Under the pieces are notes generated by a model. That model had not been told where the DNA came from, searched no databases, and was given only the letters and a program-made list of their open reading frames with translations. From NCBI RefSeq assembly GCF_000699445.3, contig NC_067198.1:7748801-7812800 (forward strand): 64,000 bases of DNA, read 5' to 3'. Of this stretch, positions 1 to 9,662 are shown piece by piece. The position numbers were made by a program, and so were the translations under genes. Positions within the stretch are counted from its first letter, which is position 1, and each line of letters begins with the position of its first letter. This DNA is from Schistosoma haematobium (taxonomy: Eukaryota; Platyhelminthes; Trematoda; Strigeidida; Schistosomatidae).

Positions 1-640
1 TTTTTGTTGTGCGCTGTTCAATTATGACTCAAAACGCACACAATAATTTAAAGTACAATCGTGACCACACATCGGTATAATTAAGAAATTACAATAACAT
101 CATGAGGGGAAGCCAACTAAGTAATAAGTCCGTAATAAACTAACAGTAACTTAAGAAAGGTACAGTACACATTAACAGTGGAGCATGGAAAAGCTTACAT
201 GTAATATAATACAGAAATATGATAATATAAGTAATTAATAATTAAAGGACAAAAAATAAACGTGAGTTTTAGGTAGGACAGTTTTGAAAATTCGACTCCT
301 CCAATACTCGGCCTGTTATAACACAGAGCTTAGTGTATAAACAGAATATTTCGTCAATTAGTTTTTGTTGATGATATTACGTGACCTATCGAGGCAATTA
401 GTGAGAAGCTATATCACTTGTGATATGGTTAAACTTCACTGGTTACGTTTTCTTATTAGAACTCCGGTAATAACTTGAAGTTTTTTACTTGTAAACACTT
501 GATCATTATCAGTATGAGGTGTTCGCGTAGATTGTTGAATATAATACATCCCGGACCAATCTTAGATAACAAGTAAAAAACGAGTGGACACAATCCAGCT
601 ATTTCGTTCTGGTACGGGAATCGTCAGGATTGCACACGCT
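1..640. other. No gene recognised (alpha-2/delta intron)
   Basis: This AT-rich stretch lies upstream of the first recognised alpha-2/delta exon and is presumably intron. I see no ORF with family character and no clear RNA gene. Confidence 0.5.
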
Positions 641-1062
641 TGTAGTGTCGGTTGCTATGTTAAGTCCACAGAACTTATTCTAGCTTTCGGACAGACCAGT
701 TTATTCATTGTTCCTGAGTGACATTTGACCTTGTTAATTGTTTGCTTATCAACTTTGACTGTTTTCATATGAGCGTGAGTGCACTTCTTATCCTATTCAT
801 CACATGTCTGTAACTTATTTTTGTTCGACTATAAATATTGATTCACGCTTGGCTAAAATGAATTGACTCACTCGCCTTCTCCATTGCGCGTCATTTTGTT
901 TTGCTCCGCTTTCCGATCAACGATTTTACGAAATGTACGTATTTAAAAATCCATCCTTGTATTAGACTTATTTAATTCTATTATTCACTAATGCAAGTTA
1001 ATTCGATTGGCGACATTTATATTTCAATAACAATCACAAACGATCTAACTGAAGTCAGATAT
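641..1062 (+). mobile_element. Solo LTR, same family as the 20.36-kb LTR
   Basis: About 420 bp align throughout with 20360-20785. Both copies start TGTAGTGTC. Both contain the blocks TGACTGTTTTCA and a TATA-like CTATAAATA followed by similar downstream sequence, and both fade out near GTCAGAT. The 20.36-kb copy stands just upstream of gag/pol remnants of an old CsRn1-like Gypsy element, so this copy is read as a solo or truncated LTR of that family. No coding region follows here. The 3' edge is approximate, and I could not read a convincing target duplication. Confidence 0.6.
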
Positions 1063-1360
1063 AGGACCACTAAACCCTCGACCCCACCGCGGATAGAACC
1101 CAAGATTTTCAGATTTCGAAGCTAGTGTTCAGCCTAACCAACTTATGTCAGTCAGTGGTATAAATTGTCACATTTAATGTTCTCCACAAACCTTTCATAA
1201 TATTTTCTGTTCATCTGGTTATATCTGGAAGTGTTCTTATGCTTCTTCCTTTTCTGCAGCTTACCTATAAACAACAAATATCTCATAAACTTAATATTAC
1301 AACTAATTATATGTTTAAGGTGGATAAAATATAAATATTTTATCTTTCTTTATATTACAG

Positions 1361-1431
1361 ATAGGTCAATTCCTTGGACATATTGATCCAGATCTAATGA
1401 ATTCTTTAGTTCAGAATCATGTTTATGGAGT
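1361..1431 (+). CDS. CACNA2D-like: Alpha-2/delta exon (QFLGHIDPDLMNSLV block)
   Basis: A 71-bp exon runs between TATATTACAG and GTAAGTTG, a strong acceptor and donor. It encodes IGQFLGHIDPDLMNSLVQNH and then VYG, ending in phase 2. Alpha-2/delta proteins have an equivalent segment of the type QFFGE-hydrophobic-x-LM-x-LV just before the DYQAVC motif. The next exon (4109) supplies exactly the one base needed and continues with the DYxxxC motif, which supports both calls. Confidence 0.75.
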
Positions 1432-2130
1432 GTAAGTTGTTTTCACAGGTTTTCTTTTATTTTAATATTTTATACTATTTCACAAATGTACTAACCATTG
1501 TACTTCAAAAAAATCAACCAGTTATTGTAAGGAATAATAATAACATTCTGTGATAACTGGGACTAGAAACCAAGGATGTTAGGCAGTTGGAGGCCATCGT
1601 TTAAACTAAGATTTTTCCGTATCAAGAAAAAATGAACAAAAACTCAGGTATGGTATACCAATTTATTGTCTTAAGTCAAATAACACTGCGTTTTTTTTAA
1701 TATAAAAATCATACGTTAAATACATTATTTGAGAATCTTCCTTCATTTGTCCTTTAAATACTCCATCATTCTTCTAATTCTGTTGTTCTTTCGACTGCTT
1801 TTCGACTTCTTTCCTGTTCTTTTTATTTCAACCTTCTTCTGGTAAACGCTCCACTTCCAATTCCTGCTACATACTGCTAATGTCTGTCCGCATAAGCAGC
1901 GCACACCACAATTTGACTAGATTTCTGATACAGATGGATTGTTGTTATTATTTTATCAGATGTTTAGCTCAGTGAAAACAAATAAAGTAGTTGGATGAAT
2001 CTAAATAGTAAATTAATAGTGTAAGGGATTTATGGATGATTGTTGAACTAAGGTTAGTCTGTGGTGTAAAATAGAATATGAGATTAGTGTTCAGATTTTA
2101 CAAGACAAAATATATAATTGGTAGGATCCT
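1432..2130 (+). other. Intron, no further gene recognised
   Basis: Start of the roughly 2.7-kb intron between the exons ending 1431 and starting 4109. No coding or structured element is recognised before the TAA-rich tract at 2131. Confidence 0.5.
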
Positions 2131-2180
2131 AACGATAATAATAATAATAATAATATTAACGGTAATAGTAATAATAATAG
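2131..2180. repeat. Imperfect (TAA)n microsatellite
   Basis: An AATAATAATAAT run is interrupted by ATTAACGGTAATAG and resumes, all inside an alpha-2/delta intron. Confidence 0.85.
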
Positions 2181-2412
2181 CAAACCATTGACTAGTGAAT
2201 TCATGAATTGTGGTGATTATCCTACTCCTACCAACACTGTACATCTAAATGGACAGAGTTATTAGTCATGCTGAAATGATATCTAATTATTTAAGCTTGA
2301 AACTTGATCGGTTTATCTACTGTACCAAGTCTTCTCAAATTCTGTGGCTTCAATGTTTTGTCCCATTACTTATATAAGAGATTTCCTAAAGTCCCTGGTA
2401 AAGAAATATTTT

Positions 2413-2695
2413 TAATAGTTGAATTCATGAGTCAATTGAAGTTAGACCACCATGGAAAACCTGGAAGCACTGGACGGCCGTTTCGTCCTAGTATAGGACT
2501 CCACAGCAGTGCGCATCCACGATCCCGCACCCCGCGAGATTCGAACTCAGGACCCATCAGTCTCGCGCGCAAGCACTTACCCATTAGACCACTGAGCTGG
2601 CTGAGGATTCCCATACTAGAACGAAACGGCCGTCCAGTGCTGGCAGGTTTTCCATGGTGGTCAAACTTCAATTGACTCATGATTTCAACTATTGA
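2413..2695 (-). mobile_element. tRNA-derived SINE (Sm-alpha-like) with fold-back arms
   Basis: On the minus strand, about 2515-2610 reads as a tRNA-like head. An A-box-like segment CAGTGGTCTAATGGGTAAG is followed by a B-box-like GAGTTCGAATCTC, as in RNA polymerase III-driven schistosome SINEs. The downstream tail carries the GACGAAACGGCCGTCCAGTG motif and the ATGGTGGTC motif, forms of which recur at 14.45 kb. The tail is present twice in opposite orientation (about 2413-2500 and 2610-2695), giving near-perfect inverted arms around the tRNA-like core. ORFs across it in both strands are a by-product of this symmetry, not genes. Confidence 0.75.
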
Positions 2696-3123
2696 AATTT
2701 CTAAAATCTCCACAAAACCACTTTCTGATAAAAGAAATATTTGTTACCCGAATAATAACTCATCTTATTAAGACCACGAACTGAAGTATATTGGACAAGC
2801 GTTAGAATTAGAATATTCATCACAAAACGTTAAAACCATTACGTAATAAGGGATGAGTAAATAATTAGATAGTGAAGAATACAAACGGAAAGAGGCAAAA
2901 ATTACAGGCAAATACTGGATGCGAAAATAAGGTTAATGATAACAAAAATAAAATGAAGGGTCGTTTGTTAAGTTATGACTGGCCACAAAGGGGTTAGGGG
3001 GTTTACGAAGTTATTCTGTACATACAAATTAGGGTTATATGTACGAATTCCTGTGGCTTCAGCCATATGTAGGAGACGGGAACGAACTCCGTTGGGAAAT
3101 GATGAAGGAATACGATAGATCAC

Positions 3124-3352
3124 TCAAAATGCTTCCGATTTATCTATACTATGACCGCTATCAATAAGATGTGCCAAGATAGAACTGCGCATTGTTTTTG
3201 TCTGGCCCTTTATAAACCAGGCTGTTAGATGTTGACTCATTCGTTGGTTAAGCTGCCTGGCAGTACACCCGGTATAGCTATCTCCACAAGAACAGCTGAA
3301 TTTGTAAATGCACATTGAGGAGGCCAACTCAGGTAACTTATCTTTCGTCTGA
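3124..3352 (-). pseudogene. Penelope-like element GIY-YIG endonuclease fragment
   Basis: The minus-strand reading frame has KDKL, then Cys-rich CSCGDSYTGCTARQLNQRM, then a QHL-x-AW block, then SSILAHLIDSGH. This is the arrangement of the C-terminal GIY-YIG-type nuclease of Penelope-like retroelements: CxC, SY-T/I-G, R-x-L-x-x-R, EHL-like, and a terminal S-x-H/GH motif. The family uses this domain with its own reverse transcriptase, but no RT is visible nearby, so this is a 5'-truncated fragment. Related fragments lie at 57.7 and 58.7-59.1 kb. Sequence near 3350-3480 may belong to it but is not decodable. It lies antisense in an alpha-2/delta intron. Confidence 0.75.
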
Positions 3353-4108
3353 GTAAACAGCGCTGGTGGATGTGGCTAGTGATACTCTGAAAAATAGGTT
3401 AACGAAAGTAATTAGTGGGACATTCTACACAGTCAATCTTGCGTGTTGACCTTCTCGAGTCGATAAATAACGTTTAACTACTTTTCTCCTTACAAAAATC
3501 ATCTGACTATTAATATCTTCACTACAAGGTGTTTTGATACGGCATCATGAACTTTGTATATCTGATAAATGGCTAAGAATAAAATCCAGAACGTGGATTC
3601 CGTCATATTTGAAACTTGTTTTAACTGAATGTACTTGGATCCCAGTGTTGATGTTCAGACTGAGGGACTCGAAACAAGTGCTTATTGCTGTAGTTCTGAA
3701 TATCAACAGCGGGCGATAACAAACCCTTACTAACATCATAAACTTAGAATGGTTCAATTACTTAATATTAACTAGAAATCTTCATAAAACAGAGGCTATC
3801 TGCACGTAGTTCAAGTTGCATGTCAGTCTAACTATTTTTATTATCGGTAGCCAGTTTTCAGTAGTTTATTATCAAAATACTCTGATCCACTTTGATTTTA
3901 TTCTTTTGATGCAAATCATTAAGGTATAACTCAAGAAAAAATTGATTTTAACTAATATTTCTTAAATCGCTGCTAGGTAAAATTTTACACTAACCTTTGA
4001 GAACAGATTACATTTTTAATTATTAACATGTAAAATGTTTAACTTCATAGTAATGAAACTTCTTTTTTTTCTTTTCAAATCCATTTGTCCATTTCATATT
4101 GAATTTAG
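3353..4108 (+). other. Intron, nothing recognised
   Basis: AT-rich intron up to the acceptor at 4107-4108. Two mutually antisense short ORFs near 3.54-3.76 kb show no family features and are not called. Confidence 0.45.
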
Positions 4109-4245
4109 TCTGAAGGATTATGATTTCGAAGGTACATGTTATCCGAGAGAAGACATGCTTGAGACGACTTCTCCTGGAATACACCCAATACCGGTAGAAT
4201 ACTCTGATATCATTTTAACTAAAATACTGTTTGTTTTTTTGAAGG
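4109..4245 (+). CDS. CACNA2D-like: Alpha-2/delta exon (DYDFEGTCYP block)
   Basis: A 137-bp exon follows a pyrimidine-rich tract ending GAATTTAG and precedes GTATTTT. Joined in phase 2 to the 1361 exon, it begins V-L-K-DYDFEGTCYPRED, matching the conserved DYQAVC-type motif of alpha-2/delta proteins. It then runs through a Ser/Pro-containing linker to a hydrophobic IILTKILFVFL stretch. It ends in phase 1 with a G that completes a glycine codon with the 13136 exon. The following intron is about 8.9 kb because a complete Gypsy-type retrotransposon lies in it. Confidence 0.75.
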
Positions 4246-4565
4246 GTATTTTAAATCAGAATTAATATTTCCGTTGAATCTTAAGCAAATGAGTGCTTAA
4301 GATAGCTGCCGGCCTATTTTGTTGAAATATCGTAGTAGAAGCTTGATGGTAGCCTTTTCTTCGGACAAAAGACCATGTATAAAAGACACTTATTAGTAGA
4401 CTAAGTGGAGTAAAGTCAATTGTATTAGTCAGACTATATTACTGGTCAAGGTCAAGGGCGCTAAGGTGTAGATGCGATAGCGTATGTGGGGTAGAAAGAT
4501 TATCAGTATAAGAAGATTTGTGGAAATTGTAGGATTTTCATAGATTGAATCATGAACTAATCTTA

Positions 4566-4745
4566 GCTACACCACCATTAAAAACCTAGGAGCAGTTTCA
4601 CCTCATGAAGAGAGTACTCAAAAGTGGGCGTCCACGGCCCGACATCCGGGAACTGAACCCAGGATATTCATTCTCGCACGCAAAAATTTAACTGTTAGAC
4701 CACTGAGCTGACATCTAGTGTTGAACATGCCTGACTTCAATAGAG
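4566..4745 (-). mobile_element. tRNA-derived SINE fragment
   Basis: The minus strand reads CAGCTCAGTGGTCTAACAGTT (A-box-like) and then CTGGGTTCAGTTCCCGG (B-box-like), the tRNA-derived head of the SINE class seen at 2.4 kb. The remainder is divergent. It is antisense in the intron. Confidence 0.6.
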
Positions 4746-5166
4746 ATCTGGTTACAAGAAAATTATTACCGAAATTCTTACTGATGAACCTAACAAGTTA
4801 TATCAATCAGACCGCTCGAACATAGCAGTCGACTGACATAACTTTTATGATTATCAGAATGGGAGTTGTGGAGGTTGTTGAACATTTTTCGCGATCACGA
4901 ACTGACCTCAATTATTCTCAATTTCTTTTCATTTTAATAGTCTATCCTTACGTACACACAAAGTTTGTTCAGTGTGCGTATTTGGTTGGATCGATTATTG
5001 ACAATCGGTTCAGTAAGTGCATTTATTACCAGGTAAGTTTAGTTGTCTATGAACTGTAAAATATATACACTATTTATTTACTGAATAGTATTAACTATAA
5101 GTAAATAAAGTCAATCTGTTTATCTGCTTACTTGTTGTTAATCGAATAATGTCGATCAAGTAGTAC

Positions 5167-5480
5167 TGTGGTGCGTGCTACTTATATTGATATAAGTAGT
5201 ATATAACGTGAGTCAAAAGAACGTAATGTCTGGCAGCAGAAGATGGAGAAGATCAAGAAAAGAAGAGCGAGAAAACAATGGAATTTGTTAGAAACTGCAT
5301 GAGCAATGAAATTGGAGACAATGGATTGATGTTTGCAACAGCAACAGCCCGGTTTGATATGATAGAATGATATTTTGCAAATCAACGATTTACTATATGG
5401 TTTTTCTATTTTACCAAGTAATTCTGTAATTTGTGCTAAATACAATTTGGTTGTCCTCACCCATGTTCTCCTTCACAACA
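5167..5480 (+). repeat. 5' LTR of the 5.2-9.7 kb element
   Basis: 314 bp, TG...CA, preceded by GTAC. It differs from the 3' LTR at five positions, all within the last 31 or so bases. The internal region starts TTTAGTGTCGCTGCC; I could not assign a tRNA primer. Confidence 0.93.
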
Positions 5481-5484
5481 TTTA

Positions 5485-5931
5485 GTGTCGCTGCCTCCAC
5501 TAAGGATGAAGATTCCATGGCAGAAGGAGTTTGAGGACGGAGATGTACTGAGCTTCCTGAAGGAGTTCGAAGCCGTGGCGGAGCTGCTGGGAGTGAGGGT
5601 GCCGAAGGCGAGGTTGGTGGTGCTGGGGACGCTGCTGAGAGGCAGGGCGAAGGCTGTGTATGACAGCTTGGACGGTGCTGGCGGGAAGACCACATGGGAG
5701 ACAGTCACGGAGCGGTTGGCGGCGGAGTTTGGCAGCCCAGTGGACAGAGGGGACGCGCTGCAGAAGTTCCGGTTGGCGAGGTTGCCGGTCGATGGTGACC
5801 CACTGTGCTGGCTGTGGAGCTTACCAGATTGTTACGCCGTGCGCTGCCGAGTCTGGATGAGGAGTCGGAGGCACAGTTGTTGGCGTCACAGTTTATCGAG
5901 AGTGTGCCTGCGGCCGTCTCCCAACAGCTGA
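5485..5931 (+). CDS. gag: Gag, N-terminal part (frame-shifted)
   Basis: A short start at 5485, four bases after the LTR, opens a basic-to-acidic helical protein of 148 codons. Its first 108 or so codons have capsid-like character: KEFEAV...LL, a conserved W in TTWETVTERL, and F-x-x-AEF. The zinc knuckle is in another frame (5805-6992), and the reading changes frame around 5805-5815. The last 40 codons here are therefore the out-of-frame continuation. Gag forms the particle that packages element RNA. The frameshift is inside gag, not at a gag-pol boundary, so I read it as a lesion and not programmed frameshifting. Confidence 0.75.
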   Translation: MSLPPLRMKIPWQKEFEDGDVLSFLKEFEAVAELLGVRVPKARLVVLGTLLRGRAKAVYDSLDGAGGKTTWETVTERLAAEFGSPVDRGDALQKFRLARLPVDGDPLCWLWSLPDCYAVRCRVWMRSRRHSCWRHSLSRVCLRPSPNS

Positions 5932-6992
5932 AACTGGTGAACGCAGCGCAACCGATGGATGTCAGTGAACTGGCGAAGGTGACTCGTCAGCTGATGACGC
6001 GGACAGTAGCTCCGGTCGGGTGCGGAAAGCAGGAGATGAGTAATGTCGAGAAGAAGATTGAGGAGCTGGAGCGCGAGATTGCAGCAATACGAGTGAACAA
6101 TAAAAGGAACGATAAATGTTACGCTTGTGGAGGGACAGGACATTGGAAGATAAACTGTCCAACAAGACGAAGACGCAGATATGTTAGACGTTACAACGAG
6201 TGTTCTTTCTATCCTAGGAATCTGGGGATTGTTGCGTTAGTAGACAGAGGGGCAGTATATACGAGAGTGAACATAAATGAGCGAGATTTAGTTTGTCTGA
6301 TCGATACAGGTGCAGCAGTATCGTTAATAGGCAAAGAGCAATATAAGAGAATCAAGCCGTGTACATTAGCTGTCCACACGATAGGGGGCCATATGTTAGA
6401 GGTGTTTGGCGTATCTAACAGTATCGTAAAAGTGGGGGATGCGGAGATAAATTTTCCGTTCGTGGTAACCACAAGCTTATCGAGACCGATATTAGGAGCA
6501 GATTTCCTAAGAGAAGTAAAAGCGATAGTTGACTTAAGAAGCGGGAAGGTGGTCACGAAATATGGTTCATTGACAATACACGAAAGTAGCGAAGTGGCTG
6601 AAATAAGAGTGGTAGCGGATGTCTCGTCAAAGAAACCAAACAATAACGAGTTATGCAAAAAGTATGCGAAACTATTCACTGGAGATGGGGAGCCGTATGG
6701 ATTTTGTGACAGGGTAAAGCACGAAATACCGATAAAGAACGGTCGAGTAAATATATTTGCAACACGTCTTGTCCCGGTGCATTTAGAGGCCGAGGTAAAT
6801 CGTCAGGTCCAGGAAATGTTAAAAGAAGGTATAATTGAGGAAGCGGACAGCCCATATAGCTCGCCGGTACTCTTGGTAAAGAAACCAAATGGAAAGTATA
6901 GATTTTGTGTCGACTTCAGAGAATTGAATAATATAACAGACCTGAAGCCTTGTGCAATGCCAACAGTGGTGGAAACATTAGATCGGCTATAG
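5805..6992 (+). CDS. pol: Gag C-terminus, protease and start of RT
   Basis: This 395-codon frame contains an acidic capsid C-terminus (residues 15-75). A coiled region lies near 80-100. One CCHC zinc knuckle, CYACGGTGHWKINC, spans 105-118, followed by an Arg-rich patch. Aspartic protease active site DTGAAVSLIG is at 167-176 with the partner ILGADFL loop near 230. The RT N-terminus covers roughly 300-395, with SSPVLLVKKPNGKYRFCVDFREL. It ends at TAG (6990-6992) immediately before the RT motif A block. The next ORF continues in the same frame, so a single nonsense codon interrupts an otherwise continuous polyprotein. The AUG at 5805 is not the true start; translation would normally enter from gag. 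Confidence 0.85.
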   Translation: MLAVELTRLLRRALPSLDEESEAQLLASQFIESVPAAVSQQLKLVNAAQPMDVSELAKVTRQLMTRTVAPVGCGKQEMSNVEKKIEELEREIAAIRVNNKRNDKCYACGGTGHWKINCPTRRRRRYVRRYNECSFYPRNLGIVALVDRGAVYTRVNINERDLVCLIDTGAAVSLIGKEQYKRIKPCTLAVHTIGGHMLEVFGVSNSIVKVGDAEINFPFVVTTSLSRPILGADFLREVKAIVDLRSGKVVTKYGSLTIHESSEVAEIRVVADVSSKKPNNNELCKKYAKLFTGDGEPYGFCDRVKHEIPIKNGRVNIFATRLVPVHLEAEVNRQVQEMLKEGIIEEADSPYSSPVLLVKKPNGKYRFCVDFRELNNITDLKPCAMPTVVETLDRL

Positions 6993-7001
6993 AATGCCAC
7001 G

Positions 7002-9368
7002 GTGTTTACAGTGCTGGATTTACGGTCAGGTTATTGGCAACTGCCTATAAAAGAGAGTGATCGGAGCAAGACAGCGTTTACTGTACGTGATAAACAGTAT
7101 CAATTTAAACGAATGCCGTTCGGGTTGGCGGGTGCACCGTTCACGTTCAGAAGATTAATGACACTACTGCTCAAGAATCTAGATAATGTCGAGGTATATG
7201 GCGACGATGTAGTTGTGTACAGTCAGACAGAAACAGATCACATCAAGCATGTGGAAGCGGTCTTAAAGCGAATTGACGAATTTGGACTTCGGATTAATAA
7301 GAACAAGTCGCAGATAGCGAAAAGTAGCGTCACATTGTTGGGACATAAAGTGGGAGATGGAGAAATAAAACCATTGCCGGAGAAAATTCTTACGATAAAA
7401 AATATTGCAGTACCTAATTCGAAAAGGAAGTTGAGACAGTTCCTGGGAAGAGCGGCGTTCTACAGTCGGTTTGTCAAAAATTTCAACGAAATAGCAGCAC
7501 CCTTATATAAGTTATTGAGCAGCACCAAGTTTACGTGGACTGAGACTGCCGAACAAACGTTCAACCGAATCAAAAACATGCTAGACGATCGCCAGATGAC
7601 GCTTAGACTGCCTGAACCGGGAAGACTGTTTACAGTGGCCACAGACGCGAGTGATCATGGTATAGGTGCTGTGTTGAGTCAGGCTGATAGAGTGGTGGAA
7701 TACGCGAGTCGCGTCCTCACACCTGCTGAACAGAAGTATTCAACCATCGAAAAGGAGTGTTTAGCGATCGTGTGGGCAGTGGAAAAATGGAGACCATACC
7801 TCTTAGGTAGACGATTTCACATTGAGACCGACCATAAACCCCTGCGGTGGTTGAAAACAGCAAGAGACCCCCGAGGGAAGTTGGCGCAATGGATGATACG
7901 CCTGCAAGAATACGACTTCAGTATCGGCCATGTTCCAGGAAAAGAAGACGTAATGGCGGATTACTTGTCAAGACCAGACATGGAAGCCGCCCTGCCATTA
8001 ACAGCATACGCGGTGAATAGTTTAGAGGGAGACCCATTAGAACTCGTCCGGCAGCAGAAAGCTGACCCTAACCTTCGGGAGGTAATCAGAGTGATAAAAG
8101 AGGGAGCAGACGTAGATAAACGAACAATGGACAAGGAGGTAATAACGCTGCTTCGGCAAAAGGACCGACTGAGAGTGAACTCATATGGAGTGCTGACCTG
8201 GCAGGACGATGATGAGAATTGGGTGGCGGTGATCCCGAAAGACTGGCGGCGTAAAGTGATACACGAGTGTCACCAGGTAGCACATACAGGCATCGCAAGA
8301 ACGACGGACTTACTACGACAAAGTGTATACTGGCCGAGCATGAGAGACGATGTGGCTGAATACGTGTTAACCTGCCAGCAGTGTCAGCTAATGAAAAGCG
8401 ATCGATACACACAACCGCCATTACAGTCAATCCCAGTAACCGCAGTCGGTGATCTATGGTCGGTGGATGTGATGGGACCGTTTCCACAGACGGCGAGCGG
8501 TAACCAGTACCTGTTAGTGATGACGGAACATGCTACACGTTGGGTAGATGCCGTACCCATTGCAGACCAGCGGGCAAGGACAGTGACCGAGGTGGTAATC
8601 CAGCATATTGTAGTGTGTCACGGAATACCGAAGATGATATTAACTGACCAGGGTCCCTGTTTTGAAAGTGACGAGTTTAAAGCCCGTTTAAAGCAGTTTG
8701 GCATCAAGAGAATACGAACTACACCGTATCATCCTCAGACAAACGGGCTTACAGAGAGAAACAATCGGACGTTAAAGGAATGGTTAGCATCAAAAGGAGG
8801 AAATTGGGAGAAAGAGTTACCATTGATTTTGCTGGCACATCGTTCCTCCACACAAGGAACAACCAAGAAGTCACCTTTCTTGCTCATGTATGGCAGACAA
8901 CCACGACTTCCAATGCATAATAAGACCTGGCCACAACAACAGAAGTGGACGACAACAAGGTTAAGAAAAGAGAGGAGAGAGGCAATAAGGAACGTGGAAA
9001 AGAAACAAATATCAGACACAAAGAAGGCAGAACAACAGAGGAGAACGTGGAAACCCTTTGCAGTGGGGGACCTGGTAAAGTGTAGAGAACGAAAAAGTAA
9101 CATAGCAGGGGGAGCATGGTCGGGGAAGCTGGCCCCAAAATGGGGAGGACCGTATGTTATCACGGAGAGACGCGGCTCGGTCTACACGAACAGGAGAGAA
9201 GACAAGCAGAAGCGCGTAAATGCTAGTCAACTACAGAGATGGTTTCAAGATCATCATGGGTGTGAGTCACGAAAAGCATCAAAGAAAACAGTGGTACGGA
9301 GATCAGAAATACTACGACAGCGACTTGTTAAAAGGGGGGACGAGTGTGGTGCGTGCTACTTATATTGA
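7002..9368 (+). CDS. pol: Pol: RT, RNase H and integrase
   Basis: This 788-codon frame resumes after the TAG. RT motif A is FTVLDLRSGYWQLP (residues 2-15) and the catalytic motif is YGDD at 66-69. RNase H covers about 205-325, with ATDASDHGIG (D215), E252 and TDHKPL. The integrase HHCC zinc domain uses H424, H428, C458 and C461. The integrase catalytic triad is D489, D549 and E585 with D-35-E spacing. No chromodomain is evident in the basic C-terminus. The ORF runs into the 3' LTR by 24 bases before stopping. All catalytic residues are present, so the only coding lesion in pol is the upstream nonsense codon. YGDD replaces the commoner YxDD variants of the CsRn1-like elements elsewhere in the window, marking a different Gypsy lineage. 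Confidence 0.92.
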   Translation: MFTVLDLRSGYWQLPIKESDRSKTAFTVRDKQYQFKRMPFGLAGAPFTFRRLMTLLLKNLDNVEVYGDDVVVYSQTETDHIKHVEAVLKRIDEFGLRINKNKSQIAKSSVTLLGHKVGDGEIKPLPEKILTIKNIAVPNSKRKLRQFLGRAAFYSRFVKNFNEIAAPLYKLLSSTKFTWTETAEQTFNRIKNMLDDRQMTLRLPEPGRLFTVATDASDHGIGAVLSQADRVVEYASRVLTPAEQKYSTIEKECLAIVWAVEKWRPYLLGRRFHIETDHKPLRWLKTARDPRGKLAQWMIRLQEYDFSIGHVPGKEDVMADYLSRPDMEAALPLTAYAVNSLEGDPLELVRQQKADPNLREVIRVIKEGADVDKRTMDKEVITLLRQKDRLRVNSYGVLTWQDDDENWVAVIPKDWRRKVIHECHQVAHTGIARTTDLLRQSVYWPSMRDDVAEYVLTCQQCQLMKSDRYTQPPLQSIPVTAVGDLWSVDVMGPFPQTASGNQYLLVMTEHATRWVDAVPIADQRARTVTEVVIQHIVVCHGIPKMILTDQGPCFESDEFKARLKQFGIKRIRTTPYHPQTNGLTERNNRTLKEWLASKGGNWEKELPLILLAHRSSTQGTTKKSPFLLMYGRQPRLPMHNKTWPQQQKWTTTRLRKERREAIRNVEKKQISDTKKAEQQRRTWKPFAVGDLVKCRERKSNIAGGAWSGKLAPKWGGPYVITERRGSVYTNRREDKQKRVNASQLQRWFQDHHGCESRKASKKTVVRRSEILRQRLVKRGDECGACYLY
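9330..9344 (+). promoter_or_regulatory. Polypurine tract
   Basis: AAAAGGGGGGACGAG ends directly at the TGTGG of the 3' LTR, the position of the plus-strand primer in LTR elements. Confidence 0.8.
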
Positions 9369-9658
9369 TATAAGTAGTATATAACGTGAGTCAAAAGAAC
9401 GTAATGTCTGGCAGCAGAAGATGGAGAAGATCAAGAAAAGAAGAGCGAGAAAACAATGGAATTTGTTAGAAACTGCATGAGCAATGAAATTGGAGACAAT
9501 GGATTGATGTTTGCAACAGCAACAGCCCGGTTTGATATGATAGAATGATATTTTGCAAATCAACGATTTACTATATGGTTTTTCTATTTTACCAAGTAAT
9601 TCTGTAATTTGTGCTAAATACAATTTGGCTGTCCTCACCCGTGTTTTTCTTCACTACA
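9345..9658 (+). repeat. 3' LTR of the 5.2-9.7 kb element
   Basis: 314 bp, same ends and length as the 5' LTR, followed by the GTAC target duplication. Confidence 0.93.
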
Positions 9659-9662
9659 GTAC

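Larger units (their letters stand above)
5167..9658 (+). mobile_element. Complete Gypsy-type LTR retrotransposon in alpha-2/delta intron
   Basis: The element is 4492 bp with two 314-bp LTRs (5167-5480, 9345-9658). Both begin TGTGGTGCG and end in CA. The 4-bp target duplication GTAC sits at 5163-5166 and 9659-9662. The internal region carries gag with one CCHC zinc knuckle, then protease, RT, RNase H and integrase in the order that defines Gypsy/Ty3 elements. The LTRs are identical over their first 280 or so bp, suggesting a recent insertion, apart from a cluster of mismatches at the 3' end. The copy is not intact: gag has a frameshift near 5.81 kb and pol has one in-frame TAG at 6990-6992. 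It lies in the same orientation as the host gene, so its LTR signals could act on the host transcript; that is inference. Confidence 0.93.

Noticed and set aside
2515..2610. Possible functional tRNA gene
   Set aside because: A/B-box-like sequences are present but no complete acceptor stem or cloverleaf can be drawn; the SINE tail follows directly.
2432..2713. Similar ORFs on both strands at 2.3-2.7 kb
   Set aside because: They are produced by the inverted SINE arms and not by coding constraint.
5182..5460. 92-codon minus-strand ORF with a near-identical copy at 9360-9638
   Set aside because: It lies wholly within the LTRs; duplication reflects LTR identity and no protein family is recognisable.
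6990..7001. Programmed stop readthrough or frameshift between gag and pol
   Set aside because: The TAG lies inside RT, not at a gag-pol junction, so nonsense mutation is the simpler reading.
8086..9163. Minus-strand ORFs of 133 and 142 codons
   Set aside because: They are antisense to the pol gene of the 5.2-9.7 kb element, with composition mirroring it.
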